DNA of 64,000 nucleotides from Myxococcales bacterium (GTDB lineage Bacteria > Myxococcota_A > Polyangia > Polyangiales > Ga0077539), in assembly GCA_016792845.1 (NCBI GenBank), contig JAEUKH010000046.1, positions 62,001 to 126,000 on the forward strand. Reading direction: 5' to 3'. The notes beneath the pieces are model-generated. The model saw nothing but the letters and a program-made list of their open reading frames with translations. It made no database searches and was not told the origin of the DNA. Below are positions 50,889 to 58,826 of the stretch, one piece after another. Each line of letters starts with the position of its first letter. The stretch's first letter is position 1. The position numbers and the translations under genes were made by a program.

Positions 50889-51907
50889 GGGCGCGCTCCG
50901 AGCACCGCGCGCAGCACCCCGAGGGCCTGCGCCACCCCCGCCGCGTCGACGTCGAGGTGGGTCACAAGCCGCAGCCGCGCGGGCCCGAAGGCCGAGATGA
51001 GAACGCCTTGTTCTTTTGCTCTTTCAACGAATTGCGAGGCTGTCGGCGCGGGCAGGTCGACCATCACGATGTTGGTCTCGGGGGTCTCGACCGAGAGGCC
51101 CGTGAGCGCCCCGAGGCCCGCGGCGAGCTCGCGGGCGTGGGCGTGGTCGACCGCGAGGCGGGCGACGTGGTGTTCGAGGGCGAAGCTCCCGGCGGCGGCG
51201 AGGAGCCCCGATTGGCGCATGCCCCCGCCCAGCATCTTGCGGTACCGATGGGCCTCGGTGATGAGCGCCTCGGGCCCGCAGAGGAGCGAGCCCACCGGGG
51301 CCCCGAGCCCTTTGCTGAGACACACCGACACGGTGTCGAAGGGCGCCGCGAGGGTGGCGACGCGCGCGCCCGAGGCCACCGCGGCGTTGAAGAGCCGCGC
51401 CCCGTCGAGGTGGAGCGCCAACCCGAGCCCCCGCGCGGTCTCTGCGACGGCCTCGACCTGGGCTTGATCGAGCACCCGACCCCCGCCGCGGTTGTGGGTG
51501 TTCTCGAGGGCCACGAGCCGCGCCCGTGGGGTGTAATACGCCGTCGGTTTGACCGCGGCGACCAATGCCTCGGGGCTGAAGAGCGCGCCCTGGCCGACGG
51601 TGACGCACTGCACCCCCGCGAGGGCTGCTGCGGCGCCGCTCTCGTACCACGCGCAGTGCGCGCCTTCGCTCACGAAGACGTCGTCGCCGCGGCGGCAGTG
51701 CGCGAGCAGCGCGAGCTGATTGGCCATGGTGCCTGACGAGACGAAGAGCGCGCGGGCCTTGCCGGTGAGCGCTGCGACGCGGGCTTCGAGGGCGGCCACG
51801 CTGGGGTCTTCGCCGTAGACGTCGTCGCCCACCTCGGCGCGCGCGATGGCTTCGCGCATGGCGGGGGTCGGGCGGGTCACGGTGTCTGAGCGGAGGTCGA
51901 TGGTCAC
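50885..51907 (-). CDS. ltaE: Low-specificity L-threonine aldolase
   Basis: A 340-residue PLP enzyme that cleaves L-threonine/allo-threonine to glycine and acetaldehyde. It starts IDLRSDTVTRPTPAMREA, the usual N terminus of the family. Further marks are VGDDVYGEDPSV, FVSSGTMANQLAL, LENTHNRGGG, LDGARLFNAAVASG and the PLP lysine in SVCLSKGLGAPVGS (Lys199). The start is the GTG at 51907; an upstream extension would run into the tRNA promoter. A TACAAC box on the minus strand (51921-51916) would give a nearly leaderless mRNA. Confidence 0.92.
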   Translation of the reverse strand: MTIDLRSDTVTRPTPAMREAIARAEVGDDVYGEDPSVAALEARVAALTGKARALFVSSGTMANQLALLAHCRRGDDVFVSEGAHCAWYESGAAAALAGVQCVTVGQGALFSPEALVAAVKPTAYYTPRARLVALENTHNRGGGRVLDQAQVEAVAETARGLGLALHLDGARLFNAAVASGARVATLAAPFDTVSVCLSKGLGAPVGSLLCGPEALITEAHRYRKMLGGGMRQSGLLAAAGSFALEHHVARLAVDHAHARELAAGLGALTGLSVETPETNIVMVDLPAPTASQFVERAKEQGVLISAFGPARLRLVTHLDVDAAGVAQALGVLRAVLGARP

Positions 51908-51937
51908 GAGAAAGTGTTGTATCGCAAACGTGAGATC

Positions 51938-51965
51938 TTGCGTGCGCGATGCGGTGTGGTAGAAG
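51938..51965 (+). promoter_or_regulatory. Promoter candidate for tRNA-Thr
   Basis: TTGCGT (51938-51943), a 16-bp spacer and TAGAAG (51960-51965); transcription would start about 6 nt before the tRNA. Confidence 0.45.
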
Positions 51966-51977
51966 GGCCCTCCCAAC

Positions 51978-52049
51978 GCCGATCTAGCTCAGTGGCAGAG
52001 CAGCGGTTTCGTAAACCGCAGGTCGTGGGTTCAATCCCCATGGTCGGCT
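51978..52049 (+). tRNA. tRNA-Thr (anticodon CGT)
   Basis: Complete cloverleaf of 72 nt. Acceptor stem GCCGATC pairs with GGTCGGC (one G-T), the D arm is GCTC...GAGC, the anticodon stem GCGGT/ACCGC encloses the loop TTCGTAA with anticodon CGT (reads ACG), and the T arm GTGGG-TTCAATC-CCCAT is intact. Position 73 is T and CCA is not fully encoded (CCG follows). Confidence 0.96.
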
Positions 52050-52052
52050 CCG

Positions 52053-52067
52053 AAAAACAGCGTTTTT
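52053..52067 (+). terminator. AT-rich hairpin after tRNA-Thr
   Basis: AAAAAC-AGC-GTTTTT starts four bases after the tRNA. The stem is weak but ends in a T-run, as in short intrinsic terminators after tRNA genes. Confidence 0.4.
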
Positions 52068-52144
52068 GAGAAGAGGCAGCGTCGCCCCTCTTTCCACTCA
52101 ATCTCGCTGAACACAAGCCCTCCCACGGGTCGCCGCGTGTCGGC

Positions 52145-53029
52145 TCAGGCCGCGGTGAGGTGCTTGTTGAGCACGAGCGGGTCGCGTCGGCCCTTGGGGA
52201 AGATGTAGCTGAGCCCCGCGTGGTCGAAGATCGCTCCGGTCGCGTGCACGGTGCTGTGGTGGTTCGGGCAGAGGAGCATCATGTTCGCGAGCGCGTCTTC
52301 GCCGCCCCGTGAGAGGTAGACGATGTGGTGGGCCTCGCAGAGATCGACCGCGTAGAGCGTGCCCGGGTCGAAGGCGCAGAGCTGGCAGCGACCCTGGTAG
52401 AGCGCGCGGAGCTCGAGCACGAGGTCGCGGTTGCGCGAGACCGCGCTCGTGAGGCGCGCCCGCGTCGCATCCGAGACGCCGCGATGGGTGCGCGTGAGCA
52501 TCGGCCCCAACTCCGGAGGACGCTCGCGCAGGGTCTCTTCGAGGGCCATCTCGTCGACGAGGGCGTAGGCCCGGGGCTCGTCGGTGAGGGCGCTGGCCCA
52601 CGCTTCGAGGCAGCGCGCGTCGGCCGAAGACAGCGCGCGCAAGGTCTGAAGGGCCTGCCCGATATGCGCCGCAGCGATAGGCCTGTCGGCGTCGAACCTG
52701 AGGCCGCGAAGGAGCGCGCTCGCGTCGGGGCCCTGGTGCGTAAAGTAGCGCGACTTCGCGAGGTCGCCCCAGAGCCGAAAGCGACCGTATCGGTAGCCTG
52801 CGGCGTTGTGGGTCTTGGCGGTGATGACGAGCCGCGCCGCGAGCACATACGCGGTGCCGTGCGGCGAGGGCCGCCCGGTTACGAGCCAGAGGCTCTCGCC
52901 GACGTCGATCGCGCTGTGGAGGCGCGGCTGGTTCGAGTTGAAATTGAACCCCGCGCCCTCGTCGAGGTCTGAGAGGAAATTGTCCCAACGCCAGTATGCG
53001 AGGAGGTCCACGGGTGAGTTCGAGCCCAT
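52145..53029 (-). CDS. HNH endonuclease
   Basis: A 294-residue protein with a C-terminal HNH nuclease domain. The zinc and catalytic motif is CQLCAFDPGTLYAVDLCEAHHIVYLSRGG...NMMLLCPNHHSTVH: paired Cys, the catalytic AHHI and the N..CPNHH motif are intact. The N-terminal 190 residues (DNFLSDLDEGAGFNFNSNQPRLH at the start) look like a substrate- or DNA-recognition domain of unknown type, as in DUF-HNH enzymes of restriction or mobile context. The ATG at 53029 is chosen. It is encoded just after tRNA-Thr and convergent to it. Confidence 0.82.
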   Translation of the reverse strand: MGSNSPVDLLAYWRWDNFLSDLDEGAGFNFNSNQPRLHSAIDVGESLWLVTGRPSPHGTAYVLAARLVITAKTHNAAGYRYGRFRLWGDLAKSRYFTHQGPDASALLRGLRFDADRPIAAAHIGQALQTLRALSSADARCLEAWASALTDEPRAYALVDEMALEETLRERPPELGPMLTRTHRGVSDATRARLTSAVSRNRDLVLELRALYQGRCQLCAFDPGTLYAVDLCEAHHIVYLSRGGEDALANMMLLCPNHHSTVHATGAIFDHAGLSYIFPKGRRDPLVLNKHLTAA

Positions 53030-53075
53030 CGCGGCTGCGGGGCGTTTGTCAAGCCGCGTCGCTGCGCCGGGTCGC

Positions 53076-53477
53076 TCAGCGGCAGAACCGCGCTTCCAGC
53101 GAAGACCAAAGGCAGAACGAGCCGCCCGCGTTACGCACCGTCTCGCAATCGGCGGTGCCGAGCGACGGGTCACCCGCGCAGGAGGGCGCCGTCACGCAAG
53201 GCTGAGAGCAGAACCGGCCCGCGCATCCGTCGTCAAAGTCGGTGATCGAGAGGCACCGGCCGCTCTCGCAGTCGTCGTCGCGTGTGCAATCGGCGCCGAG
53301 TCGCGCGCGCACCCGACCGTCAGGGGCGACGTCTTGCGCGCTGACATCGTGTGCGGCGACCTCTGAACGATCTGCCGCAGCGTCGACGCCGACCGCGCCA
53401 TCGGCGCCCCCGCCCACAACGTGCTCAGCGCACCCGGCCAAGCTCGCGAACGCAAGAGCACCCATCAACCTCATCAT
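53076..53477 (-). CDS. Small Cys-rich lipoprotein
   Basis: A 133-residue predicted lipoprotein (lipobox SLAGC, Cys16). After an Ala/Asp/Val linker, the C-terminal 75 residues contain ten Cys, e.g. CTRDDDCESGRCLSI, GCAGRFCSQPCV and CETVRNAGGSFCLW, a disulfide-rich knot common in Myxococcota surface lipoproteins. Function unknown. A GGAGG lies 12 nt before the chosen ATG at 53477. Confidence 0.7.
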   Translation of the reverse strand: MMRLMGALAFASLAGCAEHVVGGGADGAVGVDAAADRSEVAAHDVSAQDVAPDGRVRARLGADCTRDDDCESGRCLSITDFDDGCAGRFCSQPCVTAPSCAGDPSLGTADCETVRNAGGSFCLWSSLEARFCR

Positions 53478-53603
53478 CGCTGTGCAACGCCTCCGGCCCG
53501 ACGAACGCGGTCTTGGCCAGATTGTTCCGCCAAATCGTGTGATTGCGCGCTGCGCACGACCTTGCACCCTCGCGCGCGGGCTGCGTCATCGAGGCAGCAT
53601 AAG

Positions 53604-53620
53604 TTGTGTCATGGTGTGTC
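53604..53620 (+). repeat. Direct-repeat motif GTGTC-ATGGT-GTGTC, site 1
   Basis: Two GTGTC words exactly 10 bp apart, 68 bp before the HNH gene at 53688. Two similar sites occur at 55524 and 56385. Confidence 0.5.
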
Positions 53621-53642
53621 TTGCAGCGCCGTGGCAACGATG

Positions 53643-53670
53643 TTGATTCGCGTTAGTATCGTTATTTATA
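53643..53670 (+). promoter_or_regulatory. AT-rich promoter candidate
   Basis: TTGATT (53643-53648) and TTTATA (53665-53670) with a 16-bp spacer, in one of the most A+T-rich spots of the window, just before the HNH gene at 53688. The -10 match is partial. Confidence 0.35.
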
Positions 53671-53687
53671 GCTGTTCTAGAGTTGAG

Positions 53688-54839
53688 ATGCGCGCAGTCG
53701 TGCAGAATATGGCGCATGATGGCGCAGCGCGCCGCGGCCTCGCCGTGGGGCATGGGCCGCGGTACGGAGTTGACGGCGACGGCGGGGGCGCGCAACACGA
53801 GGGCGTGCTCGACCCCATCGAAGGAATCCTCGCCGTCCTCGACCGCGCGAGCAGCACGGGCACCAACAAGTTCGGCCTCCTCCTGGCGCTCATCGAGCTC
53901 GCGCCGACGGTGGGCGCAGACCGCGGGCTCTCGTTCGAGACCCTCGCCGCGACGCTCATCGCGCTGCACTGGGAGCATGTGACGCCCTTCAGAGCGTCGG
54001 CCCCGCGGCAAGTCACCAGCCAGAACCGTGAGCTCACGGTGCTGCGGGTGGTGCGAGCGCTTCGGGCGACGCTGCCGCCGGAGAAGGCGCACTGGCCCTT
54101 TGTGCGGGCGCGGGCGCAGCTCTCGTCACAGGCCTGGGCCGACGCGGTGGCCGCCGTCGCGCGCGACACGGCACGCAACCCAATCGCCCTCTTGCAGACC
54201 CTCGACCGCGTGCAGCACGCGTTCCTCTACACCGTCGAGGGGCGCGTCGTGAGGCTGAACCCGGGCGTCGCCGAGACCCTCACGCGCTTCGGCCCCGTGC
54301 TCCGAGAGCTCGTCGAGGCGCGCTTCGTTCAGCACGTCGTGACCGCGAACCCGGCGTGGAGGCGCGAAGCCATCGAGCCTCAGCTCCGCGCTCACCTCTT
54401 CGGCGCCACGCGCGAAATGCCAGGCGCCGCCATGCGCAAGGCGATGGCCGAGATGCAAGACGGCCGGTGCCTCTACACCGGGCGCCCGCTCCGCGACGAT
54501 GCGCCGGTTGACCATGTGCTCCCGTGGGCCCGGGTGAGGGTCAGCACGCTCGGCAATTTTCTGATGACCGATCGGCAGACCAACACACGCAAGCGTGACC
54601 TCCTCCTCGGCGAGGCGCCCTTGACCCGCTGGCTCGCCCACCTCGACGCCCGGCGCTCGGGCCTCGACGCCCTCGCCAGGGCCCACGACTGGCCCTTCGA
54701 GCGAGACGCCGTGGTGCAAAGGGCGCTGGCGCTCTACCGCGGCCTCGCGCCGGGCGCCGTGCTCTGGTCTGCTGAGGGCTCGCACACGGCCACCGCCGCA
54801 GACCTCCGCGCCCTCTGCGAGCGCCTCGAAGCGGCCTGA
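53688..54839 (+). CDS. HNH endonuclease, second type
   Basis: A 383-residue protein with an HNH-type motif near residues 255-300: GRCLYTGRPLRDDAPVDHVLPWARVRVSTLGNFLMTDRQTNTRKRDL. The catalytic DHVLPW His and the N...N pattern are present, but the paired zinc Cys of the other HNH protein are missing; only one Cys-x-x-x-G is visible. The helical N-terminal region (about 30-230) is of unknown family. An alternative start is ATG 53709. The preceding 100 bp are A+T-rich, a possible sign of transfer. Likely a defence- or mobile-element-related nuclease; the target is unknown. Confidence 0.75.
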   Translation: MRAVVQNMAHDGAARRGLAVGHGPRYGVDGDGGGAQHEGVLDPIEGILAVLDRASSTGTNKFGLLLALIELAPTVGADRGLSFETLAATLIALHWEHVTPFRASAPRQVTSQNRELTVLRVVRALRATLPPEKAHWPFVRARAQLSSQAWADAVAAVARDTARNPIALLQTLDRVQHAFLYTVEGRVVRLNPGVAETLTRFGPVLRELVEARFVQHVVTANPAWRREAIEPQLRAHLFGATREMPGAAMRKAMAEMQDGRCLYTGRPLRDDAPVDHVLPWARVRVSTLGNFLMTDRQTNTRKRDLLLGEAPLTRWLAHLDARRSGLDALARAHDWPFERDAVVQRALALYRGLAPGAVLWSAEGSHTATAADLRALCERLEAA

Positions 54840-54928
54840 GCCCGCGGCCCTCGGGGCCCCCGGTCGAGCGAGACGCCCGCGCATCGCACCGTGGCGCCGT
54901 CGCAGCGCCTCGCGCGCAGAATACAGCA

Positions 54929-55510
54929 GTGATAAGCAAAATCGCGGCGGCACAGGGGCTGCTCTGCGCGCTCGCCATGCAACACGCCACGCCTCGCACC
55001 GAGCCCACGGCCTACGTCCCCCTCGCACCCGCGCCGCGGCGCGTCTGGCCTGTCGCGCGGGGCCTCGCGGCGGTCGCGGTGGGCCTCGCCATTGGGGCTG
55101 AGAGCCGCACCGCAGAGGCCAGCGGGGGCCTGCCGTTGGGCACCGAGCTGTTGATCGTTCCGACGGTGATCGCCGGAGGGATCGGGCTCGGCGGGGCCGT
55201 CGCGGCGGTGCTCAGCGACAGCGACGCGGGGCGCCCCGGAGCCGCCGCCCGCACCCTCGCCATCGCCGGCTCGGCGCTCAACCTCGGCCTCGGCCCGCTC
55301 TACCTCGTCGGCGCAAACGACGGCCGCGACGTCGGCCTCGGCGTCGCCCACCTCGCCCTCGGCGCCGCCGACCTGGGCCTCATCCTCTACCGCGCGACGC
55401 GCCCTCCCCAGCGCCCGGCGATCGCCTCGTGGTCGGTGGCTCCGCTCGCCATCGTCGACGCCGCGGGGCAGCGCGTGCCAGGGGCGGGGCTCCGGGTGGT
55501 GGCCTTCTAG
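54929..55510 (+). CDS. Small membrane protein, unknown
   Basis: A 193-residue protein with about four hydrophobic segments (VARGLAAVAVGLAIGAES, LLIVPTVIAGGIGLGGAVAAVLS, TLAIAGSALNLGLGPLYLVG and LGVAHLALGAADLGLILY), rich in Gly and Ala. The N terminus AAAQGLLCALAMQHA may be a signal peptide. No family recognised. The start is GTG at 54929. Confidence 0.55.
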   Translation: MISKIAAAQGLLCALAMQHATPRTEPTAYVPLAPAPRRVWPVARGLAAVAVGLAIGAESRTAEASGGLPLGTELLIVPTVIAGGIGLGGAVAAVLSDSDAGRPGAAARTLAIAGSALNLGLGPLYLVGANDGRDVGLGVAHLALGAADLGLILYRATRPPQRPAIASWSVAPLAIVDAAGQRVPGAGLRVVAF

Positions 55511-55523
55511 CGCCGCTCGGCGC

Positions 55524-55538
55524 GTGCCATGATGTGTC
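55524..55538 (+). repeat. Direct-repeat motif GTGCC-ATGAT-GTGTC, site 2
   Basis: Second copy of the 10-bp-spaced direct repeat, 145 bp before the Fis-type regulator gene. Confidence 0.5.
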
Positions 55539-55573
55539 GCGCCTCGCATCGCACACCACACCGCGAAGCGCAT

Positions 55574-55591
55574 TGTCTTTTCCAAAAGACA
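55574..55591. promoter_or_regulatory. 18-bp perfect palindrome before Fis-type regulator
   Basis: TGTCTTTTCCAAAAGACA reads the same on both strands. It lies 92 bp before the regulator gene at 55683 and stands out from the GC-rich surroundings. A dimeric repressor, possibly the encoded regulator itself, is the simplest reading. Confidence 0.5.
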
Positions 55592-55682
55592 TCCGGCTCG
55601 TTCGATGGGCCAACATGCGTCATGTCTGGCACAAAAAAGCTCCTTCCGGCTGGGGGCGCCTTGGGGCAGACTCGGGTGCACC

Positions 55683-56381
55683 ATGGCGAACCCCAACACC
55701 AAGTCGCGTCGGCCCAAACCTGCTGTGAAGTCGACGAAGCTCGAGAAGAAGAAGCAGGCGCGCCCCGCGCGGTGGCCGGTCTCGCCCGCGCCGAGCGCCT
55801 GGGCCGTTCGGCTCGACGTCGATGTCGAGGGCGACCCGGTGAGCCTCGTCGACGAGGGCGAGGGGCTCAAGGCGCTCACCGGCGCGGCGGGGCTCTCGGC
55901 GGCCTTCTCGGCAGAGCTCGTTCAGCGGAGCGCGACGCGCCTCGGGGTCGAGCGCTTCGCGTTGCAGGGCTACGGGCCCGATGGGGTGCTGCGCTTCGAC
56001 GACGCGCTGAAGCTGGCCACCTTCCTCGGCGGCGAGGCGGCGCTGCGGGTGGTCGAGGGCCTGAGGCGCGCCCAGACCCGAGCCCTCAGCGAGGCGGCGC
56101 GGTGGCTCGAAGGCGTCGGGGTGGCGGCGCTCCACGGCGGGTCGTCGCGGCACCGCGCGCCGGCGAAGATCCCGTCGGTGGCGTCGCTCCGTCGGGTGAC
56201 CGCGGCCGATGAGCTCGACAAGGCCGTCGCCCATTGGCGCGCCCACCTCGAGCGCGTCTTCGCCGACCACGGGCAGAACGCCGTGGTGGTCGCAGAGTCG
56301 CTCGGCATCCCGCGCCGCACCCTCTACCGCCGGATGGAAGAGTACGGCCTGAACCTCCGCCGCGGGCGAAGCGCGGGCTGA
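55683..56381 (+). CDS. Fis-type helix-turn-helix regulator
   Basis: A 232-residue protein. The basic N terminus (KSRRPKPAVKSTKLEKKKQARPARW) is followed by a domain of about 110 residues of unknown type (LVDEGEGLKALTGAAGLSAAF...LKLATFLGGEAALRVV). The C-terminal 45 residues are a Fis-family helix-turn-helix: HGQNAVVVAESLGIPRRTLYRRMEEYGLNLRRGR, the DNA-binding end found in NtrC-type activators, here without the AAA domain. The ATG at 55683 fits the domain boundaries. It is flanked by two copies of the GTGYC-N5-GTGTC motif and preceded by a perfect palindrome, so autoregulation is plausible. Confidence 0.75.
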   Translation: MANPNTKSRRPKPAVKSTKLEKKKQARPARWPVSPAPSAWAVRLDVDVEGDPVSLVDEGEGLKALTGAAGLSAAFSAELVQRSATRLGVERFALQGYGPDGVLRFDDALKLATFLGGEAALRVVEGLRRAQTRALSEAARWLEGVGVAALHGGSSRHRAPAKIPSVASLRRVTAADELDKAVAHWRAHLERVFADHGQNAVVVAESLGIPRRTLYRRMEEYGLNLRRGRSAG

Positions 56382-56384
56382 GTT

Positions 56385-56399
56385 GTGCCATCGTGTGTC
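56385..56399 (+). repeat. Direct-repeat motif GTGCC-ATCGT-GTGTC, site 3
   Basis: Third copy, in the 16-bp gap between two convergent genes, overlapping the last bases of the rhodanese-protein stop codon. Confidence 0.5.
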
Positions 56400-57852
56400 A
56401 GTCTCGCGCCACCCTGACCAGCTGATGGGCGCGGGCTGAGACCAAGAGACGGTGGTGCGGCAAGTGCGGGGCCAAGGCGGCGATGGTGGCGTCGCGTTGG
56501 CGCTCGCCGAGGGCCTCGATGTGCCGGGTGAGCCGCTGCGGGTCGATCCGACGGGCCTCGGCGGGGTCGAGGTGCTCGATGAGGAACCACGCCGTCTCGG
56601 CGCGCAGGAAGCTCGCCACCTGCGGGTGCATCACGAAGACCTCGCGGGCGCCCCGGTGCGGCGTCACCATCGGCACCCAGGAGTGCGCGTGAACAGGGGC
56701 GTCGAGCCTGACCTCGAGCACCCCGCGCTCGCGATGCTCGCCTTCGAGGACGGCGAACTCGAGCCCCTCGGGGTGTCGCCACGCGCGGGTGAGCGTCGCC
56801 CCGAGGACCTCGCCCACCAGGCCCGGTCGCAGGCCGTAGCGCGCGGGATGCTCGGTCATGAGCCTGAGGTGTCCGCAGCCGATGTGGGCGGGCGCCGTGA
56901 GCGCGGCCCGGAGCGGCGCCTCAAGGCCCGCGGGCGGGTGCCTGACGAGGGCCCCGAGGGCGTCGAGGTCGCGAGGCGGTGAAACACCCTGAAACGTTTC
57001 AGGGTGATCGTGAAACCACTGCATGAGCCGCTCGAGCGCGTGCCGATCGGTGTGCAGGTAGAGCCGACCGAAGGCTTCGCCGTAGGCTCCCACCAGGGCC
57101 TCGACCTCGGCCGCCGTGAGCCCGCGATGCAGCGTGTCTTCGAGGGCCGCGAGCGAGAGCACGAGCTCACCGAGGTCGCCGCCGGGCGTGCCCAACACCG
57201 GCGTCTCGGCGCGGCCGTCGATGCACGACACCGTCGCGCCGCCGAGCAGCGACGCCGCCTGCACCCAACGCAGCGCGCCCGGCGCGGCGAGGCTCTCGGC
57301 GAGCTCCGGGGCCACCTCAGGGCCGAGCTCCGGGGCGCGCGTGCGCGGGGGTGTTTCACCCGATGAAACATGCACCGTCGCGGTCGTGGCGAGGCCCTCG
57401 CGCTGCCAGCTCAGCATGCCGCCGGTGAGCGACGCCACGCGCGTGAAGCCCATGCCTTGCAGCGTCTCTACGGCTCTGGCGCTGCGCCTCCCGGAGCGGC
57501 ACACGAGCACGACGGGCGCGCCCCGCGGCCAGGGCTCGGCGCGGGTCGCCAGGGCCTCGGGTGAAACACGCTCGGCGACGTCGATGTGGCCGCCCGGGCC
57601 GTCGTATTCGTCGGCCTCGCGCACGTCGATGACCCGCACGCCGCAGCGGTGCGCGGCGAGCCAACGAACATCAACCTCGGGGGCTCCGCTGGGGGCGAGC
57701 GAGGGGGCAGAATCGTCTTCTGTTACGTTGTCTTCACAGCGCCGAAGCTGCGCCGTCGGGCCGCCCGAGGCCCTCGACCGAGGCGCCTCGGCCCTGTGAC
57801 ACGACCCGAGCAACGCGCCCGCGACGAGGGCGACAATCCATTGCGGTCTCAT
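56398..57852 (-). CDS. Rhodanese / carbonic-anhydrase-like fusion lipoprotein
   Basis: A 484-residue predicted lipoprotein (lipobox LLGSC, Cys18). A rhodanese domain (about 60-155) has VRVIDVREADEYDGPGGHI and the active-site loop VCRSGRRSA with Cys118, so sulfur transfer is likely. The second domain carries a CxDxR motif (Cys210, Asp212, Arg214 in VSCIDGRAETPVL), a GTPGGD turn and HIGCGH (His323, Cys326). The CxDxR plus HxxC set is the zinc site of beta-class carbonic anhydrases; the wider spacing is closest in outline to the LCIB/C type. The C-terminal 150 residues are helical/beta mix of unknown type. The ATG at 57852 gives the lipoprotein signal. Carbonic anhydrase activity is inference. 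Confidence 0.68.
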   Translation of the reverse strand: MRPQWIVALVAGALLGSCHRAEAPRSRASGGPTAQLRRCEDNVTEDDSAPSLAPSGAPEVDVRWLAAHRCGVRVIDVREADEYDGPGGHIDVAERVSPEALATRAEPWPRGAPVVLVCRSGRRSARAVETLQGMGFTRVASLTGGMLSWQREGLATTATVHVSSGETPPRTRAPELGPEVAPELAESLAAPGALRWVQAASLLGGATVSCIDGRAETPVLGTPGGDLGELVLSLAALEDTLHRGLTAAEVEALVGAYGEAFGRLYLHTDRHALERLMQWFHDHPETFQGVSPPRDLDALGALVRHPPAGLEAPLRAALTAPAHIGCGHLRLMTEHPARYGLRPGLVGEVLGATLTRAWRHPEGLEFAVLEGEHRERGVLEVRLDAPVHAHSWVPMVTPHRGAREVFVMHPQVASFLRAETAWFLIEHLDPAEARRIDPQRLTRHIEALGERQRDATIAALAPHLPHHRLLVSARAHQLVRVARD

Positions 57853-57915
57853 GGCGTCGGGGCCGCCTTGCAGCGCCCGTGCCTGAAACACTGTGAAACA
57901 CAGTGAAACGTCAGC

Positions 57916-58716
57916 CTAGAACACCGAGCCGACGGTGACGAGGGCCAGCGCGCCGGTGTAGACCTCGGGGGTCAGGCGGTACTTCACCGTCGAGACGCCC
58001 GCCGTGGCGCCGATGACGAAGCGGTCGATGCTGAGGTTGGCCACGGGGCCGGCGATGAGGTCGACGTCGGGCTCGTTCTCGGGCTCGTCGGCGTCGCGTT
58101 CGAGGTCGAGCCGGGCGCGGGCGTCGAGGCCGAGCTGGAGCCGCGGGTGAACACGGTAGAGGGCCCCGAGGCGGAGCTCGCCGTAGTGCTCTCCTTCGGC
58201 GAGCCCGAGGCCGTACCCGAGGTTGGCGATGAAGGTTGCGGCGCCCGCCTGACGGCTGAGGGCCACCCGGGCCGAGAGCGCGGCCACGGTGTTGAAGCCG
58301 AAGGCCTCGTAGCCCGCGTAAACGGCGAGGTTGAGCCCGTGGGCGGGCTGCCGCAAGAGGTCGACCGCGAGGGCCACCGTGGGGCGCGCGTCGCCCGCGC
58401 CGCCGTGGTAGCCGAAGCCCGCACGGAGCGAGACCGGGCCCGCAAACCGGAGCTGCGCCACCCCCTGCACCGTGGCCGACCTGGCGGCGCCGTCGTATCC
58501 GCCCTGGAAGTACGCGAACGCGCGCTGGGCGTCGTTGCGGGCGGGCACCCCGAGCCCGAGGAAGGCCCCCTGATCGACCGCGGCGCGGGCCTCGGGTGAG
58601 GCCCCGGGGGGCGCCTCGGCGGCGTCAGGAGGGAGCGGGTCAGCCCAAGCGCGAGCGCCCAAAAGGCTGAGCGAGAGCGCCGTCGACACCAGCAAGAGAC
58701 GCGAAGCTACGGCCAT
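57916..58716 (-). CDS. Exported beta-barrel-like protein
   Basis: A 266-residue exported protein: signal peptide AVASRLLLVSTALSLSLLGARAWA, then a Pro/Ala-rich stretch and successive amphipathic strands (VQGVAQLRFAGPVSLRAGFGYHGG, LNLAVYAGYEAFGFNTVAALSARVALS, FVIGATAGVSTVKYRLTPEVYTGALALVTVGSVF) ending in Phe, typical of outer-membrane barrels. The ATG at 58716 is preferred over one six codons upstream. Function unknown. Confidence 0.68.
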   Translation of the reverse strand: MAVASRLLLVSTALSLSLLGARAWADPLPPDAAEAPPGASPEARAAVDQGAFLGLGVPARNDAQRAFAYFQGGYDGAARSATVQGVAQLRFAGPVSLRAGFGYHGGAGDARPTVALAVDLLRQPAHGLNLAVYAGYEAFGFNTVAALSARVALSRQAGAATFIANLGYGLGLAEGEHYGELRLGALYRVHPRLQLGLDARARLDLERDADEPENEPDVDLIAGPVANLSIDRFVIGATAGVSTVKYRLTPEVYTGALALVTVGSVF

Positions 58717-58826
58717 GGCCCGAAGTGCTACCACAGAACCGCGGGGCCCGCCGATGCGCCCCGTTGGGTGGGGCGCGGGTGCACGAAGTTGGCGTTCTCG
58801 GCGTGGGGGTGCTAGCGCCCGCGGCG

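Noticed and set aside
51904..52116. Minus-strand ORF reading MGIEPTTCGLRNRCSATEL
   Set aside because: This is the well-known false protein produced by translating the antisense of a tRNA; tRNA-Thr(CGT) occupies the place.
53065..53110. tRNA-like D-arm text GCTCAGCGGCAGAACC
   Set aside because: No matching acceptor stem, anticodon arm or GGTTCAA T arm follows, and it overlaps the end of a lipoprotein gene.
55619..55650. Possible sigma-54 promoter (TGGCAC followed by AAAAAAGC) before the Fis-type gene
   Set aside because: The GG-to-GC spacing is 9 rather than the required 10 and TTGC is absent.
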